64,000 bases of DNA. It comes from Sphingopyxis sp. OAS728. Lineage in GTDB: Bacteria; Pseudomonadota; Alphaproteobacteria; Sphingomonadales; Sphingomonadaceae. Location of the stretch: NCBI RefSeq assembly GCF_014873485.1, contig NZ_JADBDT010000001.1:2294001-2358000 (forward strand), written 5' to 3'. Below the pieces are notes generated by a model. It was not told the DNA's origin, did no database searches, and worked only from the letters and a program-made list of their open reading frames with translations. The stretch's first letter is position 1; each line of letters opens with the position of its first letter. Shown here piece by piece: positions 27,801 through 36,134 of the stretch. Position numbers and translations under genes: made by a program.

Positions 27801-28347
27801 ACAGCATGGCCGCATGGCCGCGCATTGCATCGCCCTCGGCGCCGGGCTGCCCCAGCAGCTTGCCCATCACCTGCCGCTGCAGATCGGCCGCCTCGCCCTC
27901 TTCGAGCGCGCGGAAGCCCGGCATGATCTTCGCCTCGAGCGGGAAGCTCGCGAGCAGGGTCTGGCAGAAGCTGTGGATCGTCTGCACGCGGATCGCGCCC
28001 GGCGCGCTGTCGATCACGGTGGCAAAGAGCGACCGCGCGCGGTCGAGAATGCCCGGTTGCTGCCAGTCGGCGCCGAGTGCGTTGAGGTCGACGCGCAAAT
28101 CGCCGTCGTCCATCCGCACCCAGAGCGCGAGCCGCTCGTGAATGCGGTGCGCCATTTCCGCGGCGCCCGCCTTGGTGAAGGTGATGCACAGGATCGCATC
28201 GGGCGCGACCCCCGCGAGCATCAGCCGCAGCACGCGCGCCGACAAGACCTGCGTCTTGCCCGTCCCCGCCGACGCGCCGAGCCAGACATGCTCGTCGGGC
28301 TGCGCCGCCGCCTGCTGCCCCGGATCGAGATCGTGGAGCCGCGTCAT
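24862..28347 (-). CDS. addA: double-strand break repair helicase-nuclease AddA
   Basis: A 1161-residue UvrD-like helicase subunit of AddAB, the alphaproteobacterial counterpart of RecBCD. Walker A is ASAGTGKTQVL near the N-terminus, motif II is ILVDEAQDTN, and motifs QAIFGFQGTEP, VTNYRSSP, VMTVHGSKGLQAP and VAMTRAEE follow. The C-terminal RecB-type nuclease domain has VVTVIDYKTGRH. Its ATG overlaps the addB stop by 4 bases (ATGA), which fixes the start at 28347. The length agrees with family members. Confidence 0.96.
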   Translation of the reverse strand: MTRLHDLDPGQQAAAQPDEHVWLGASAGTGKTQVLSARVLRLMLAGVAPDAILCITFTKAGAAEMAHRIHERLALWVRMDDGDLRVDLNALGADWQQPGILDRARSLFATVIDSAPGAIRVQTIHSFCQTLLASFPLEAKIMPGFRALEEGEAADLQRQVMGKLLGQPGAEGDAMRGHAAMLSRRMGQDAAMAFLVRCAHAFAAPFQTRILPPRGHDLRAALGLPDGDAEAWLAARIAEGAIADTHVHAVAASGAGWGTKTGLACADAMAGWLAADASARAATLDGLLGCFLTGKGELRADFAGDKGRMTDCVDSAVRIVETAQALLATAAAMRVADDLAAAWDLGSRFAEAYALAKREGGLADFDDLIAIAGSLLRLGQFGEWVRFKLDQRTDHILVDEAQDTNTRQWAIVAALAEEFFAGTGAKDERIRTMFTVGDRKQAIFGFQGTEPAAFEAARIRFGEWAADGGQPFAEVDLVTNYRSSPAVLDVVDEWVARGGTELMGLASDEPPHEPFRSEHPGRVELWQPLPVGKAFAADADEEDGGEEEGGEGGDPLAPASDPASLRLSRALADEVHDWTLHGKDGRSVAPGDILILVRRRRDLAARIVARLQSLGVPVAGVDRFALTQPLGVQDLLSAMRFAIQPLDDLNLAALLVSPLIGWSQDDLFAFAHGRGKRALWERLRDREAEVPAETMTALRHLLGMADFTTPYRFLDRVLSGPMQGRRRLYARLGREARDPIDELLNQALAFERLHTPSLLAFLSEVEASRADIKRQTEARSNVVRVMTVHGSKGLQAPIVILADATDDPVQRQRGFDLSLAGWDRLPVFGLSKEERHGPVAAAHDRKAQAEIEEHWRLLYVAMTRAEELLIVTGITKKEDRSLPELCWHAAVDGVMEGMGLGWQDAGPRWGQKRVHAVNPKAWARHRDKPAAAARAVAIPDWALKPASEEARPPRPLAPSALGEDDVAAPPQGGERAVAVERGLLLHALFERLPPVAPERRRAAALHWLSVQAAALDEAMRAAMVDEILAVIEDPAHAALFGPGSLGEVPLSAVVDGIVVAGIVDRLLVTDAVVTVIDYKTGRHVPATAADVAPAYLRQMAAYRDALAVIFPGRRVEVALLYTAAARPIWLDDALLDAHKPGLAATKANLPGSALEPDAATP

Positions 28348-31340
28348 GGTACGTCGCCTCCCCGCCCGAACCATTCGTCGCGGCGCATCAGCTGGTCGTA
28401 ATCGGTAAAGCGCTTCGCATTGTCCCCCGGCGCGAACACGCCGTCGCCGAGCAGATAGGCGGCCGTGAGTTCGGCGAACGCGTCATAAGCTCGCGCGACC
28501 GCCTCTTCGGCGGTCTTGAGCTTGCGCCGGCTCCCATGCGTCGGCGCGATGCTGCCGCCCGTGCCCTTGGCGCGGTCGGCCTTGAGGCTCCAATATTCGA
28601 GCGCGTTGATCGGTCCCGCCGCAACCCCGTCGACCTTGCCCATTTCGGCGAGCAGGCCGAGCAGCCCCAATTGATTGTCGAGACCGTCCGCCGCCGCGCT
28701 GCCGCTCGGCGCCGCGCCGGTCTTGTAGTCGACGATCGCGAGGCCGCCGTCGGCGAGCCGGTCGATGCGGTCGGCCTTGCCCGTCAGGCGGATGCCGTCC
28801 AGCTCGTGTACGCCGCTGACCTCGGTCGCGATCGGCTCGCGCCCTTCCGTGCGCGCCGCCCATACACGCTCGGCCGCCCAGCGCAGCGCCGGCTCGATCC
28901 GCGGGAACCAGAAAGCCCGCGCGAGCGCGTCGAGCGCCGGGTCGTCGAGCAGGCGGCCGATTTCGACCTCGAGCGCTTCGGGCGTCGCGCCCGCGCGCTG
29001 CCAATCCTCCAGAAACGCATGGACGCGCGTGCCGAGCCAGCGCGGATCGGGGCCTGCGCGCAACGGGTCGAGCACCGAAAGCCGCAGGATTCGTCCCGCG
29101 TAAAAGCCGTACGGGTCCTTCGCGAGCAGGTCGACACCGGTCACGCTGATCTGATCGGGCCGCGTATCGGCGGGCGGCCGCGGCTGCGGCATCGGCGCGG
29201 ACGCGACCGGCCCCGGCGGCACATCGAGTGCTGCCGCCAGCGCCACTACGCTCTCACCGCCCAGCCGCGCCTCGGGCAAGTCGCCCGCGAGCGCCGCGAG
29301 GCGGAGCCAGAAGCGCGACGCGACCGCCGGATCGCCACCACTACGCATCGCGCGCGTCACCACCACTTCGCGCGCCGCAAAGGCGCCCGCGAAATCATGC
29401 GCCGCCGCGCCCTGCTGGCGTTCGGGCGCCGCGAGCCCGAGCATCCGCCGGATGCCCGGCGCGAGCCACGGATCGGGGCTCTGCTGCTGCGGCCAGCGCC
29501 CCTCGTCGAGCCCGCCGAGGATCATCACATCGGCGCGCTGCAACCGTGCTTCGAGCAAGCCCCAAATGAACAGCCGCGGATGCCCGCCATAGGGCGGCCG
29601 CACGCTTTCGCCCGACAGCAGATCGGTGAGCATCGCCGGGAAATCGGCGGGTGCGACCAGCGCGGGGCCATCGCCCTTTGCCAAGGCCCAGCGGTCGAAG
29701 AGTTCGGACAGCGCGCGTCCGGCATGGCCGGTCCATGCGCCCTCACCGGTCAGCCAGCCAAGCGCCGCCTGCAAGGCGCGGAGCAGGACGGGCGGCGGCG
29801 CGGACGCGCCCGCGGCGAAGGGCGCAAGCGCGGCGCCGAGCCCTGCCGCGACATCGGCCCACCAATCGGCGACCAGCGCCGCCTCGCCATGGCCGCGCGC
29901 CTTCGGATCGGCGGCGCGTTCGGCGATCCGGGCGGTCACACCTTCCCAGCCGGGCACCAAACCGGGGCCGCGCAGGACAAGGTCGAGCCGCCGTACCTGA
30001 TCGAGCCAGCCCAATCGCGCCTCGCCCGCGCGCACCAGCGGATGCCCGAGCAGCGCGACCAGCCGCACCGGATCGAACGCCGCCGCGAACTCGGCGAGCG
30101 CGAGCAGCAGCGCGCCCGGCGGCGTCTGCCCCAGCGGCTGCCCCGCGCTGTCGTCGACCGAAATGTCCCAGCGCGCGAGCGCCGCCGCGACGCGCGTCGC
30201 GAGCGCGCGGTCGGGCGTGACCAGCGCGGCGGTGCGCGCGGGCGTTTCGAGCGCGTGGCGCATCATCAGCGCGATCCCCTGTGCCTCCTGCCCGTCATCG
30301 GCAAACACCGCCGCGCTGACCCCGCTTATGCCGCGTCCGAGATCGCCTGCCTGCTGCCAGCGCGCAGTGTAGGCGGCAGGCGCGAAGAGCAGCGAGGTGA
30401 AGGGCGCGCGCGCATCGGGACCGTCGAAGGGCGACGTCGCGCCCCACGGCTGCACCTCGTCTCGCGACACGCCCATGCGCCCGAGCAGCAGCTTCAGATG
30501 ATATTGCGGGTGCGTTTCGAGCGGGCGTTCATGAGGCTTCTCCGGGTCGGCCTTCACCGGCCCGAGCGCGTCCCACTCCTCGTCCGCCATGCCAAGGTCG
30601 AGCCCCGGCAGCACGACCATGCCGTCGGCGAGGTCGGCGACGGTGCGCAGCAGCCGCGCGATCGCGGGCGCCGCCGTCGTCACACCCGCCGCGACGACGA
30701 AGCGCGCGGGCGGCGCGATGCGCCATCCCCTCGTCACGCGCGCGAGCAGGCGGTTACGGCGATCGGCGCGGTCGATCTGCCCCGTCTCGGCAAGCAGCTT
30801 CGGCCACTGATCGACAAGCAGCGACAATCGCCGCCACGACGCCTGCCAATGCCCCGCCAGATCACCGAGCGCGCTTTCGATGTCGGCGAGCCGCGCCGGC
30901 GCGATCTCCTCATAATGGAGCTGGTCGATCACGCGCCCCAGCCCCTCGGCAAGCTGGAACGCCGCCGCGCCGGTGATCGGGTCTTCGCCGGCGGGATTAT
31001 GTTTCTCGATCAGCGCGGCAAGCATCAGCCGCCGCTTCAGCGCGTCGATCGCGGGCGGGATCGCATCGCTTTCGTCGATCGGATCGAGCGCGAGGGCCAC
31101 CGATTCATCGAGGTCGGCGTCGCCGATCACCGCAAGCCGCGGCATCAGCAGCCCCGAACCGCCCGCGCGCACGAACGCCGCCTGCACCGCGCTCCGCGCA
31201 CGGTTGCTCGGCAGTATGATCAACCCTTGCGCGAGCCCCAGCGCGCCGTCGGCGTAGCGCGCGATCAACCCGGCGGCGAGCGCATCGGCGAAGGCCCGCT
31301 GGACCGGAATGGAAAAGACGGTCGGTTTGGCGTCAGCCAT
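28344..31340 (-). CDS. addB: double-strand break repair protein AddB
   Basis: A 998-residue AddB. The N-terminal region has GLIILPSNRARS, a non-canonical stretch where Bacillus AddB has a P-loop, so it is likely an inactive helicase that recognises Chi-like sequences. A DVMILGGLDEGRWP block lies in the middle. The C-terminal nuclease domain carries GKADRIDRL and LAIVDYKTG. I see no cysteine in the translated protein, so the iron-sulfur cluster of Bacillus AddB cannot be present. It overlaps the murU end by 8 bases and addA by 4. Confidence 0.93.
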   Translation of the reverse strand: MADAKPTVFSIPVQRAFADALAAGLIARYADGALGLAQGLIILPSNRARSAVQAAFVRAGGSGLLMPRLAVIGDADLDESVALALDPIDESDAIPPAIDALKRRLMLAALIEKHNPAGEDPITGAAAFQLAEGLGRVIDQLHYEEIAPARLADIESALGDLAGHWQASWRRLSLLVDQWPKLLAETGQIDRADRRNRLLARVTRGWRIAPPARFVVAAGVTTAAPAIARLLRTVADLADGMVVLPGLDLGMADEEWDALGPVKADPEKPHERPLETHPQYHLKLLLGRMGVSRDEVQPWGATSPFDGPDARAPFTSLLFAPAAYTARWQQAGDLGRGISGVSAAVFADDGQEAQGIALMMRHALETPARTAALVTPDRALATRVAAALARWDISVDDSAGQPLGQTPPGALLLALAEFAAAFDPVRLVALLGHPLVRAGEARLGWLDQVRRLDLVLRGPGLVPGWEGVTARIAERAADPKARGHGEAALVADWWADVAAGLGAALAPFAAGASAPPPVLLRALQAALGWLTGEGAWTGHAGRALSELFDRWALAKGDGPALVAPADFPAMLTDLLSGESVRPPYGGHPRLFIWGLLEARLQRADVMILGGLDEGRWPQQQSPDPWLAPGIRRMLGLAAPERQQGAAAHDFAGAFAAREVVVTRAMRSGGDPAVASRFWLRLAALAGDLPEARLGGESVVALAAALDVPPGPVASAPMPQPRPPADTRPDQISVTGVDLLAKDPYGFYAGRILRLSVLDPLRAGPDPRWLGTRVHAFLEDWQRAGATPEALEVEIGRLLDDPALDALARAFWFPRIEPALRWAAERVWAARTEGREPIATEVSGVHELDGIRLTGKADRIDRLADGGLAIVDYKTGAAPSGSAAADGLDNQLGLLGLLAEMGKVDGVAAGPINALEYWSLKADRAKGTGGSIAPTHGSRRKLKTAEEAVARAYDAFAELTAAYLLGDGVFAPGDNAKRFTDYDQLMRRDEWFGRGGDVP

Positions 31341-32052
31341 CCGTCAGCGCGGCTTCGGTCGGCGCGATGCTCGCCGGGGTGCCGACGTCGAACCACTGCC
31401 CCATGTGCGACAAGCCATAGAGCCGCCCCGCCGCGATCGCGCGGTCCCAGAGGATGTTGGTCGAAAACGCCCCTTCGGGTGCATTGTCGAGCAGCCGCGG
31501 CGAAATGAGCTGGATGCCGGTATAGACGAAGGGCGCGATGCGCCCCGGTTTGCGGCGCGACAGCTTGCCGTCGCCATCCATATGGAAATCGCCGCGCCCG
31601 CCATGCCCCGTCGCGCTCGCCTGCCGGATCAGCAGCAATAGCGCGTCCATCTTGTCGCCGTCCCAATGACGCGCGAGATGGCGGATGCTGTCCTGCGGCC
31701 CGTCGGTCCAGATATTGTCGCTGTTGACGATCAGGATCGGGTCGCCCGTCAATTGCGGCAGCGCCTTGACCATCCCACCGCCGGTTTCGAGCAGCAGGTC
31801 GCGCTCATCCGAAATCGCGATCGTGAACTTGCGCTTCTGCGCCGCCAGATGCGCTTCCAATGCGTCGGCGAGATAATGGACGTTGACGACGACATGCTCG
31901 ACGCCCGCCGCCTCGATGCGGTCGAGGCTGTGGTCGATCAGCGCCTTGCCGGCGACGCGCACCAACGGCTTGGGCCGCGTCGCGGTCAGCGGACGCATGC
32001 GCTTGCCGATCCCCGCCGCCATCACCATCGCGCTTTCGATTTTCACGCTCAC
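31333..32052 (-). CDS. murU: N-acetylmuramate-1-phosphate uridylyltransferase
   Basis: A 239-residue nucleotidyltransferase. The N-terminal VMAAGIGKRMRPLTATRPKPL is the nucleotide-binding signature, followed by VVNVHYLADALEAH, ETGGGMVKAL and VNSDNIWTDG. Directly after an AmgK-type kinase, the likely role is to convert MurNAc-1-phosphate into UDP-MurNAc, a peptidoglycan-recycling shortcut that bypasses MurA and underlies intrinsic fosfomycin tolerance in species that have it. The GTG at 32052 overlaps the amgK stop (GTGA); a second GTG two codons later is the alternative. Confidence 0.88.
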   Translation of the reverse strand: MSVKIESAMVMAAGIGKRMRPLTATRPKPLVRVAGKALIDHSLDRIEAAGVEHVVVNVHYLADALEAHLAAQKRKFTIAISDERDLLLETGGGMVKALPQLTGDPILIVNSDNIWTDGPQDSIRHLARHWDGDKMDALLLLIRQASATGHGGRGDFHMDGDGKLSRRKPGRIAPFVYTGIQLISPRLLDNAPEGAFSTNILWDRAIAAGRLYGLSHMGQWFDVGTPASIAPTEAALTDG

Positions 32053-33032
32053 AGCCAAGCCTCCGCCCGTTTCGAAGCGGGGACATTGGCGTCGAACCAT
32101 TGCCGAACGGGGACAAGCGCCGGATGCGCGAGGTCGCGTTCGAGCAGCCCCCACATGCGCGGCTGGAAGCTTTTGTAATGCGGCTTGTTGTCGCGTTTCC
32201 ACAGGCGGACGAAGACGCCGAGGATGCGCGTATTGCGCTGTGCCGCGAGCGCCCAATAGGCGTTCTCGATGTCCTGCCCGGTTGCCGCCTGATAGCGCGC
32301 GAGCATCGCCGCCTCGACCGCCGGGCTCACATCGCGCCGCGCGTCCTCAAGCACCGAGGCGAGGTCATAGGCCGGATGGCCGACCAGCGCGTCCTGGAAA
32401 TCGAGCAGCCCATAATGGGCGATGCCCTGCTTGCCCGGCACCAGCATGATATTTTCGGCATGATAGTCGCGCAGCACGGTGACGCGCGGCAGGCCGTCAT
32501 TCTCGACCGGCGTCAGCACCTCGGCCCATGCGGCGCGAAACGCGTCGCGGTCGACCTCGATATCGAACGCCGGGCAATACCAGTCGCTGAACAGCATCAC
32601 CTCGTCGAGCCACTGGTCGAGCCCGTGCACCGGCAGCCCGTCCATCGGCGCCCGCGCATGCAGGTGGACGAGCAGGTCGGTGACGCCGGCGTAGAGGTCT
32701 ACCTCGCGATGCAGCGCCTCGTCGGCCGTTTCGCGCAGCCGCACGTCGCCGAAATCGTCGATCAGCAGCAGCCCCTGCTCCAGATCGCGCGCGAGGATCG
32801 TCGGCGCGGTCAGCCCCTGTTCGCACAGATATTCAGCGACCGCGATGAATGGCCGCGGATCCTCGTGCGGCGGCGGCGCGTCCATCAGCACCGCCTGCCG
32901 GTGGCCGTCGACGATCCGGAAATAGCGACGAAACGACGCATCGCCGGCGAGCGGCAAAATCTGGGCATCGCCCCAGCCGTGCGCGGCGAGAAAGGCGGGC
33001 GCATGGGGGGGCGGAATCATCAAAGCGGCCAT
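32049..33032 (-). CDS. amgK: anomeric N-acetylmuramate/N-acetylglucosamine kinase
   Basis: A 327-residue aminoglycoside-phosphotransferase-fold kinase. It opens with FLAAHGWGDAQILPLAGDASFRRYFR, has LLIDDFGDVRL, the catalytic loop TVLRDYHAENIML and the metal-binding GLLDFQDALVGHPAYDLAS. Its pairing with murU identifies it as AmgK, which phosphorylates MurNAc and GlcNAc on C1. The ATG at 33032 has GGGGAG 4 nt upstream. An ATG at 33020 forms a TGATG junction with the tsaE stop, is just as credible, and would give 323 residues. Confidence 0.88.
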   Translation of the reverse strand: MAALMIPPPHAPAFLAAHGWGDAQILPLAGDASFRRYFRIVDGHRQAVLMDAPPPHEDPRPFIAVAEYLCEQGLTAPTILARDLEQGLLLIDDFGDVRLRETADEALHREVDLYAGVTDLLVHLHARAPMDGLPVHGLDQWLDEVMLFSDWYCPAFDIEVDRDAFRAAWAEVLTPVENDGLPRVTVLRDYHAENIMLVPGKQGIAHYGLLDFQDALVGHPAYDLASVLEDARRDVSPAVEAAMLARYQAATGQDIENAYWALAAQRNTRILGVFVRLWKRDNKPHYKSFQPRMWGLLERDLAHPALVPVRQWFDANVPASKRAEAWL

Positions 33033-33469
33033 CTTGCTCCCCAAGCGGGCGGCACTGTCGCTGTCAAGACGCGCGCGTCGCCGTCGCCCGAAATCGCGAG
33101 GAGCAGCGCTGCGGGCCAACCGCCCGCGCCGAGCCGTTCGGGCCATTCGATCAGCAGCGCGCCGTCATAAAGATAGTCGTCGAGCCCGAGTTCGATCAGC
33201 TCGTCTTCGTCCTCGATCCGGTAGAGATCGACATGCGCGATGGGCAGGTCGGTCTCGGGCGGCGCATAGGGCTGGACGATCGCAAAGGTCGGGCTGGGGG
33301 CTTCGCCCGCGAGCCCGCGCGCCTTCAGCATCGCGCGCGCCAGCGTCGTCTTGCCCGCGCCGAGATCGCCCGACAGCGCAACGACGTCACCGGGCATCAG
33401 CGCCGCGCCGATCGCGGCGCCGATCCGTTCGGCTTCGCTCAGATCATATCGGGTGGAAAAATCGGTCAT
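33020..33469 (-). CDS. tsaE: tRNA threonylcarbamoyladenosine biosynthesis ATPase TsaE
   Basis: A 149-residue P-loop ATPase with Walker A GDLGAGKTTLARAML (34 onward), SPTFAIVQPY and HVDLYRIEDEDELIELGLDDYL. It partners TsaD and TsaB in making t6A37 on ANN-decoding tRNAs. The ATG overlaps the divL stop by four bases. Its position between divL and amgK is inside an overlapping gene run. Confidence 0.94.
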   Translation of the reverse strand: MTDFSTRYDLSEAERIGAAIGAALMPGDVVALSGDLGAGKTTLARAMLKARGLAGEAPSPTFAIVQPYAPPETDLPIAHVDLYRIEDEDELIELGLDDYLYDGALLIEWPERLGAGGWPAALLLAISGDGDARVLTATVPPAWGARWPL

Positions 33470-35829
33470 GCGCCGCGCGGCAGACTGATCCGCACGAGCG
33501 TTCCCTGCCCCTGCTCGCTGACGACTTCCATCGTCCCGCCGTGCGCCGCGACGAGCTGGCGCGCAAGCGCGAGACCGATCCCGCCCGATGCCGTGCCCGC
33601 CTGCTGTCCTTGAGTCACCGCCGTCACCGCCTCGGGAATACCGGGGCCATTGTCCGACACGATGATATCGACCCCGCGCGCATCGCCCGCGGCATGGAGC
33701 AGCACGCGCGCGCCGGTCCGCCGCGTCGGCACGGTGTAGCGGACCGCATTGTCGAGCAGCCCCGCGACAAGCCGCGACAGGCGGGGAGCGTCGCCCGCAA
33801 TCTCGCCGAGATCGGGCGCCAGATTGCCGACCAGTTCGACCTTCTCGCCGTCCGCAAGCAGTTTGGCTTCGGCGAGCGCGCCTTCGAGCAGTGCGCGGAC
33901 GTCGACCGGCTCACGCTCGACCGCCAGCGTCCCCGCCTCGCCCTGCGCAAGGTCGAGCACATTGTCGATCTGGCGCCCCAGCACAGCGACCGAATCCATG
34001 ATCGCGTCGACATAGGCGCGCTGCTGGTCGCCGAGCTTGCCGGCATAGCCCGCCTGCAACATCTCGCCGAACCCGCCGATCGAGGTCAGCGGCGTGCGCA
34101 GTTCATAACTCATCCGCGACAGGAAGGCGGTCTTGACCTGATCGGCCGCCTCGAGCGCCTCGTTGCGTTCGCGCAGCGCGCCTTCCATCTTCCGGCTCGG
34201 CGTGATGTCGAGCATGATGAGCAGCGCATTGCCGTCGGGCAGCGGGATCGACGCGAAATCGAAATAGCGGCCGTCGGCGAAACCGATTTCGCCGCCGCGC
34301 TGTTGCCGTTCCAGGGTCGCGGCGCGGATGACTTCCTGCACGACGCTGATCTGGTTCGGTTTGACCAGCCGGTCGGCGAGGCCGCCCATCAGCGCGTCGA
34401 CGCGCGGATGGGCCGCAAGCGTCCCCTCGTCGATGCCCCACAGGCGGCGGAAGCGCTGGTTCCACAAATGCAGCCGCCCGTCGGGGGCGAACACCGCGAT
34501 CGCCTCGAACAGATTGTCGAAGGTCGCGGTGCGGACGCGCAGCAGCGTGTCGCGCGCGCCCGCGAGTTGCACCTGCTCGGTCTTGTCCTCGGCGATCAGC
34601 AGCATCCCGCCGTCGGGGGTCGGCTGGGCGACGACGTGGAGATGCGTTCCGTCGCGCAGCAGCCAGTCCTCCTCGCTCGCCCCCGGCTGCGCGAACCAGT
34701 CGACATGCGCCTGCCGCCATTCGGGATAGTTGCGTACTTCGGGCGTCCGCCCGCCCTCGCGCCATGCATCGAGCAGGCGCGCGAAGGGTGCCGCCTCAGC
34801 GACCTCGTCGGCGTCGAGTCCGAACAGGCGGCGGAACGGCAGGTTGGCAAAGCTCAAGCCCTGGTCGGGGCCGAATTGCGCGACCGCCGCCGACAACCGG
34901 TCGAGCAGCTCGCGCTGGGTATCGACGAAGCGGCGGTGCGCGCCGCGCTCGCTTTCGAGCTCCTGAATGTCGATCGCATAGCCCGCGATGCCGATCACCC
35001 GGCCGCCCTCGGGGGCCAGCGGCACATCGACGACGCGCATGATCCGCCGCTCGCCCTCGATCGTCACGGGAATGGTGCGGACCTGCGCCGATCCGGCGGC
35101 GCGCGCATCGTCGGCGGCTTCGGCGGCGCTCACGCCCGCGACGGTTTCGCACAGCTCGATCGCGCCATCGATCACCGCGGCGGCGCTTCTCGCTTCGACC
35201 GCGCGGACATAGGCCTTGTTGACCAGCGCGAGCGCGAGGTCGGTATCGCGGAACCACATCGGGAACGGCGCGGCCTCGATCAGCCCCGACAAGGCTTCGA
35301 AGGCCGCCATCGCCTCGTCGCGCTCGCTGCGCGCGTGCGCCAGCGCCTGCTGCCCGTCGGTCGCATCGCTCAGCCAGAGCAGCACGCCGCCCGGCCCGCC
35401 GACGGCATTCGGCGCCGCCGCGCCATGGACGATGATCGTGCGATTGCTGCTCTCGGGCCGAAGGCTCAGCGTAAAGGGTTTGGCGCCGCGCTGCGCGCCG
35501 AGGATCGCTTGCCGCAACGCGTCATGCCCCTGCGCGTCCAGCCCGCTGCCGAGCCCGCGCAGTTCGTCGAAATTGCGCGGGCCGCGCTCGAGCCCCAGCC
35601 AGCGCCCGAGCCGCTCGCTCGCCTCGATCCGCCAGTCGGCGCGGACGATGACGGGAAGCTGCGGCGACGCCTCGACCAAGCTGGCGAGCCGCTCGGCCTG
35701 CCCCGCGACGAAGGCCGAGCGGCGCTGCATCGCGATCCCGCGTCCCACCGCCCACAATCCTGCGAGCAGCCACAGCGCGGCGAACAGGCCGGTAGCGAAC
35801 AAGGCTGTTGCCGACTGAATCATGACCAT
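33466..35829 (-). CDS. divL: DivL-type PAS/histidine-kinase-like protein with Tyr in the H-box
   Basis: A 787-residue membrane protein. An N-terminal helix (ATALFATGLFAALWLLAGLWAV) is followed by several PAS-like regions (ADWRIEASERLGRWLGLERG, AAPFPMWFRDTDLALALVNKAY, DNLFEAIAVFAPDGRLHLWNQRF). The dimerisation helix reads RMSYELRTPLTSIGGFGEM: the usual H of SHELRTPL is Tyr575. The ATPase domain keeps LLDNAVRYT, DNGPGIP and GGIGLALARQL. This is the hallmark of DivL, which in Caulobacter works as a pseudo-kinase controlling CckA and CtrA rather than by His phosphorylation. The ATG at 35829 is chosen because it starts the membrane helix; an ATG two codons later is possible. It heads the run tsaE-amgK-murU-addB-addA. 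Confidence 0.9.
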   Translation of the reverse strand: MVMIQSATALFATGLFAALWLLAGLWAVGRGIAMQRRSAFVAGQAERLASLVEASPQLPVIVRADWRIEASERLGRWLGLERGPRNFDELRGLGSGLDAQGHDALRQAILGAQRGAKPFTLSLRPESSNRTIIVHGAAAPNAVGGPGGVLLWLSDATDGQQALAHARSERDEAMAAFEALSGLIEAAPFPMWFRDTDLALALVNKAYVRAVEARSAAAVIDGAIELCETVAGVSAAEAADDARAAGSAQVRTIPVTIEGERRIMRVVDVPLAPEGGRVIGIAGYAIDIQELESERGAHRRFVDTQRELLDRLSAAVAQFGPDQGLSFANLPFRRLFGLDADEVAEAAPFARLLDAWREGGRTPEVRNYPEWRQAHVDWFAQPGASEEDWLLRDGTHLHVVAQPTPDGGMLLIAEDKTEQVQLAGARDTLLRVRTATFDNLFEAIAVFAPDGRLHLWNQRFRRLWGIDEGTLAAHPRVDALMGGLADRLVKPNQISVVQEVIRAATLERQQRGGEIGFADGRYFDFASIPLPDGNALLIMLDITPSRKMEGALRERNEALEAADQVKTAFLSRMSYELRTPLTSIGGFGEMLQAGYAGKLGDQQRAYVDAIMDSVAVLGRQIDNVLDLAQGEAGTLAVEREPVDVRALLEGALAEAKLLADGEKVELVGNLAPDLGEIAGDAPRLSRLVAGLLDNAVRYTVPTRRTGARVLLHAAGDARGVDIIVSDNGPGIPEAVTAVTQGQQAGTASGGIGLALARQLVAAHGGTMEVVSEQGQGTLVRISLPRGA

Positions 35830-36134
35830 TGCGCCGGTTGGGCAGGAAAATCGGGACAATGGCCTGAGAGCATCTTGTCCCACTATCGCCAGTATCGAGC
35901 CGATTCAATCGTCGGACGTCGAAGCGTCGCACAACGGCGTCGCAATAGCGAAAACGCGGCATCTCCACCCGCCGAATTTCGTCGAAATTCGCTTGACTTG
36001 CCTGTCCCGCTTTGAAACCTTTTGGGCATGCCCGCATCAGGCCGCGCCGTAAAAATGGTAGGACAGGGCTCGGCTTGACCTTTTGTAAATGTCCCGTGGG
36101 CACAATACGAACGAGTACAAACCGGGGAATTGAT
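35830..36134. other. 305-bp divergent intergenic region, divL / TonB receptor
   Basis: It must hold the promoters of divL (minus) and the TonB receptor gene (plus). TTGACT at 35993 and TTGACC at 36075 are -35-like on the plus strand, but neither has a convincing -10 at 16-18 nt. GGGGAATTGAT before 36135 is the receptor's ribosome-binding site. I see no repeat or coding frame. Confidence 0.5.

Noticed and set aside
24934..28401. Open frame of 1155 codons on the plus strand across addA
   Set aside because: It is antisense to a clearly conserved gene, is Arg/His-rich as third-position GC shadows are, and has no ribosome-binding site or recognisable domain. The same applies to long antisense frames at 28536-31508 and 10732-14217.
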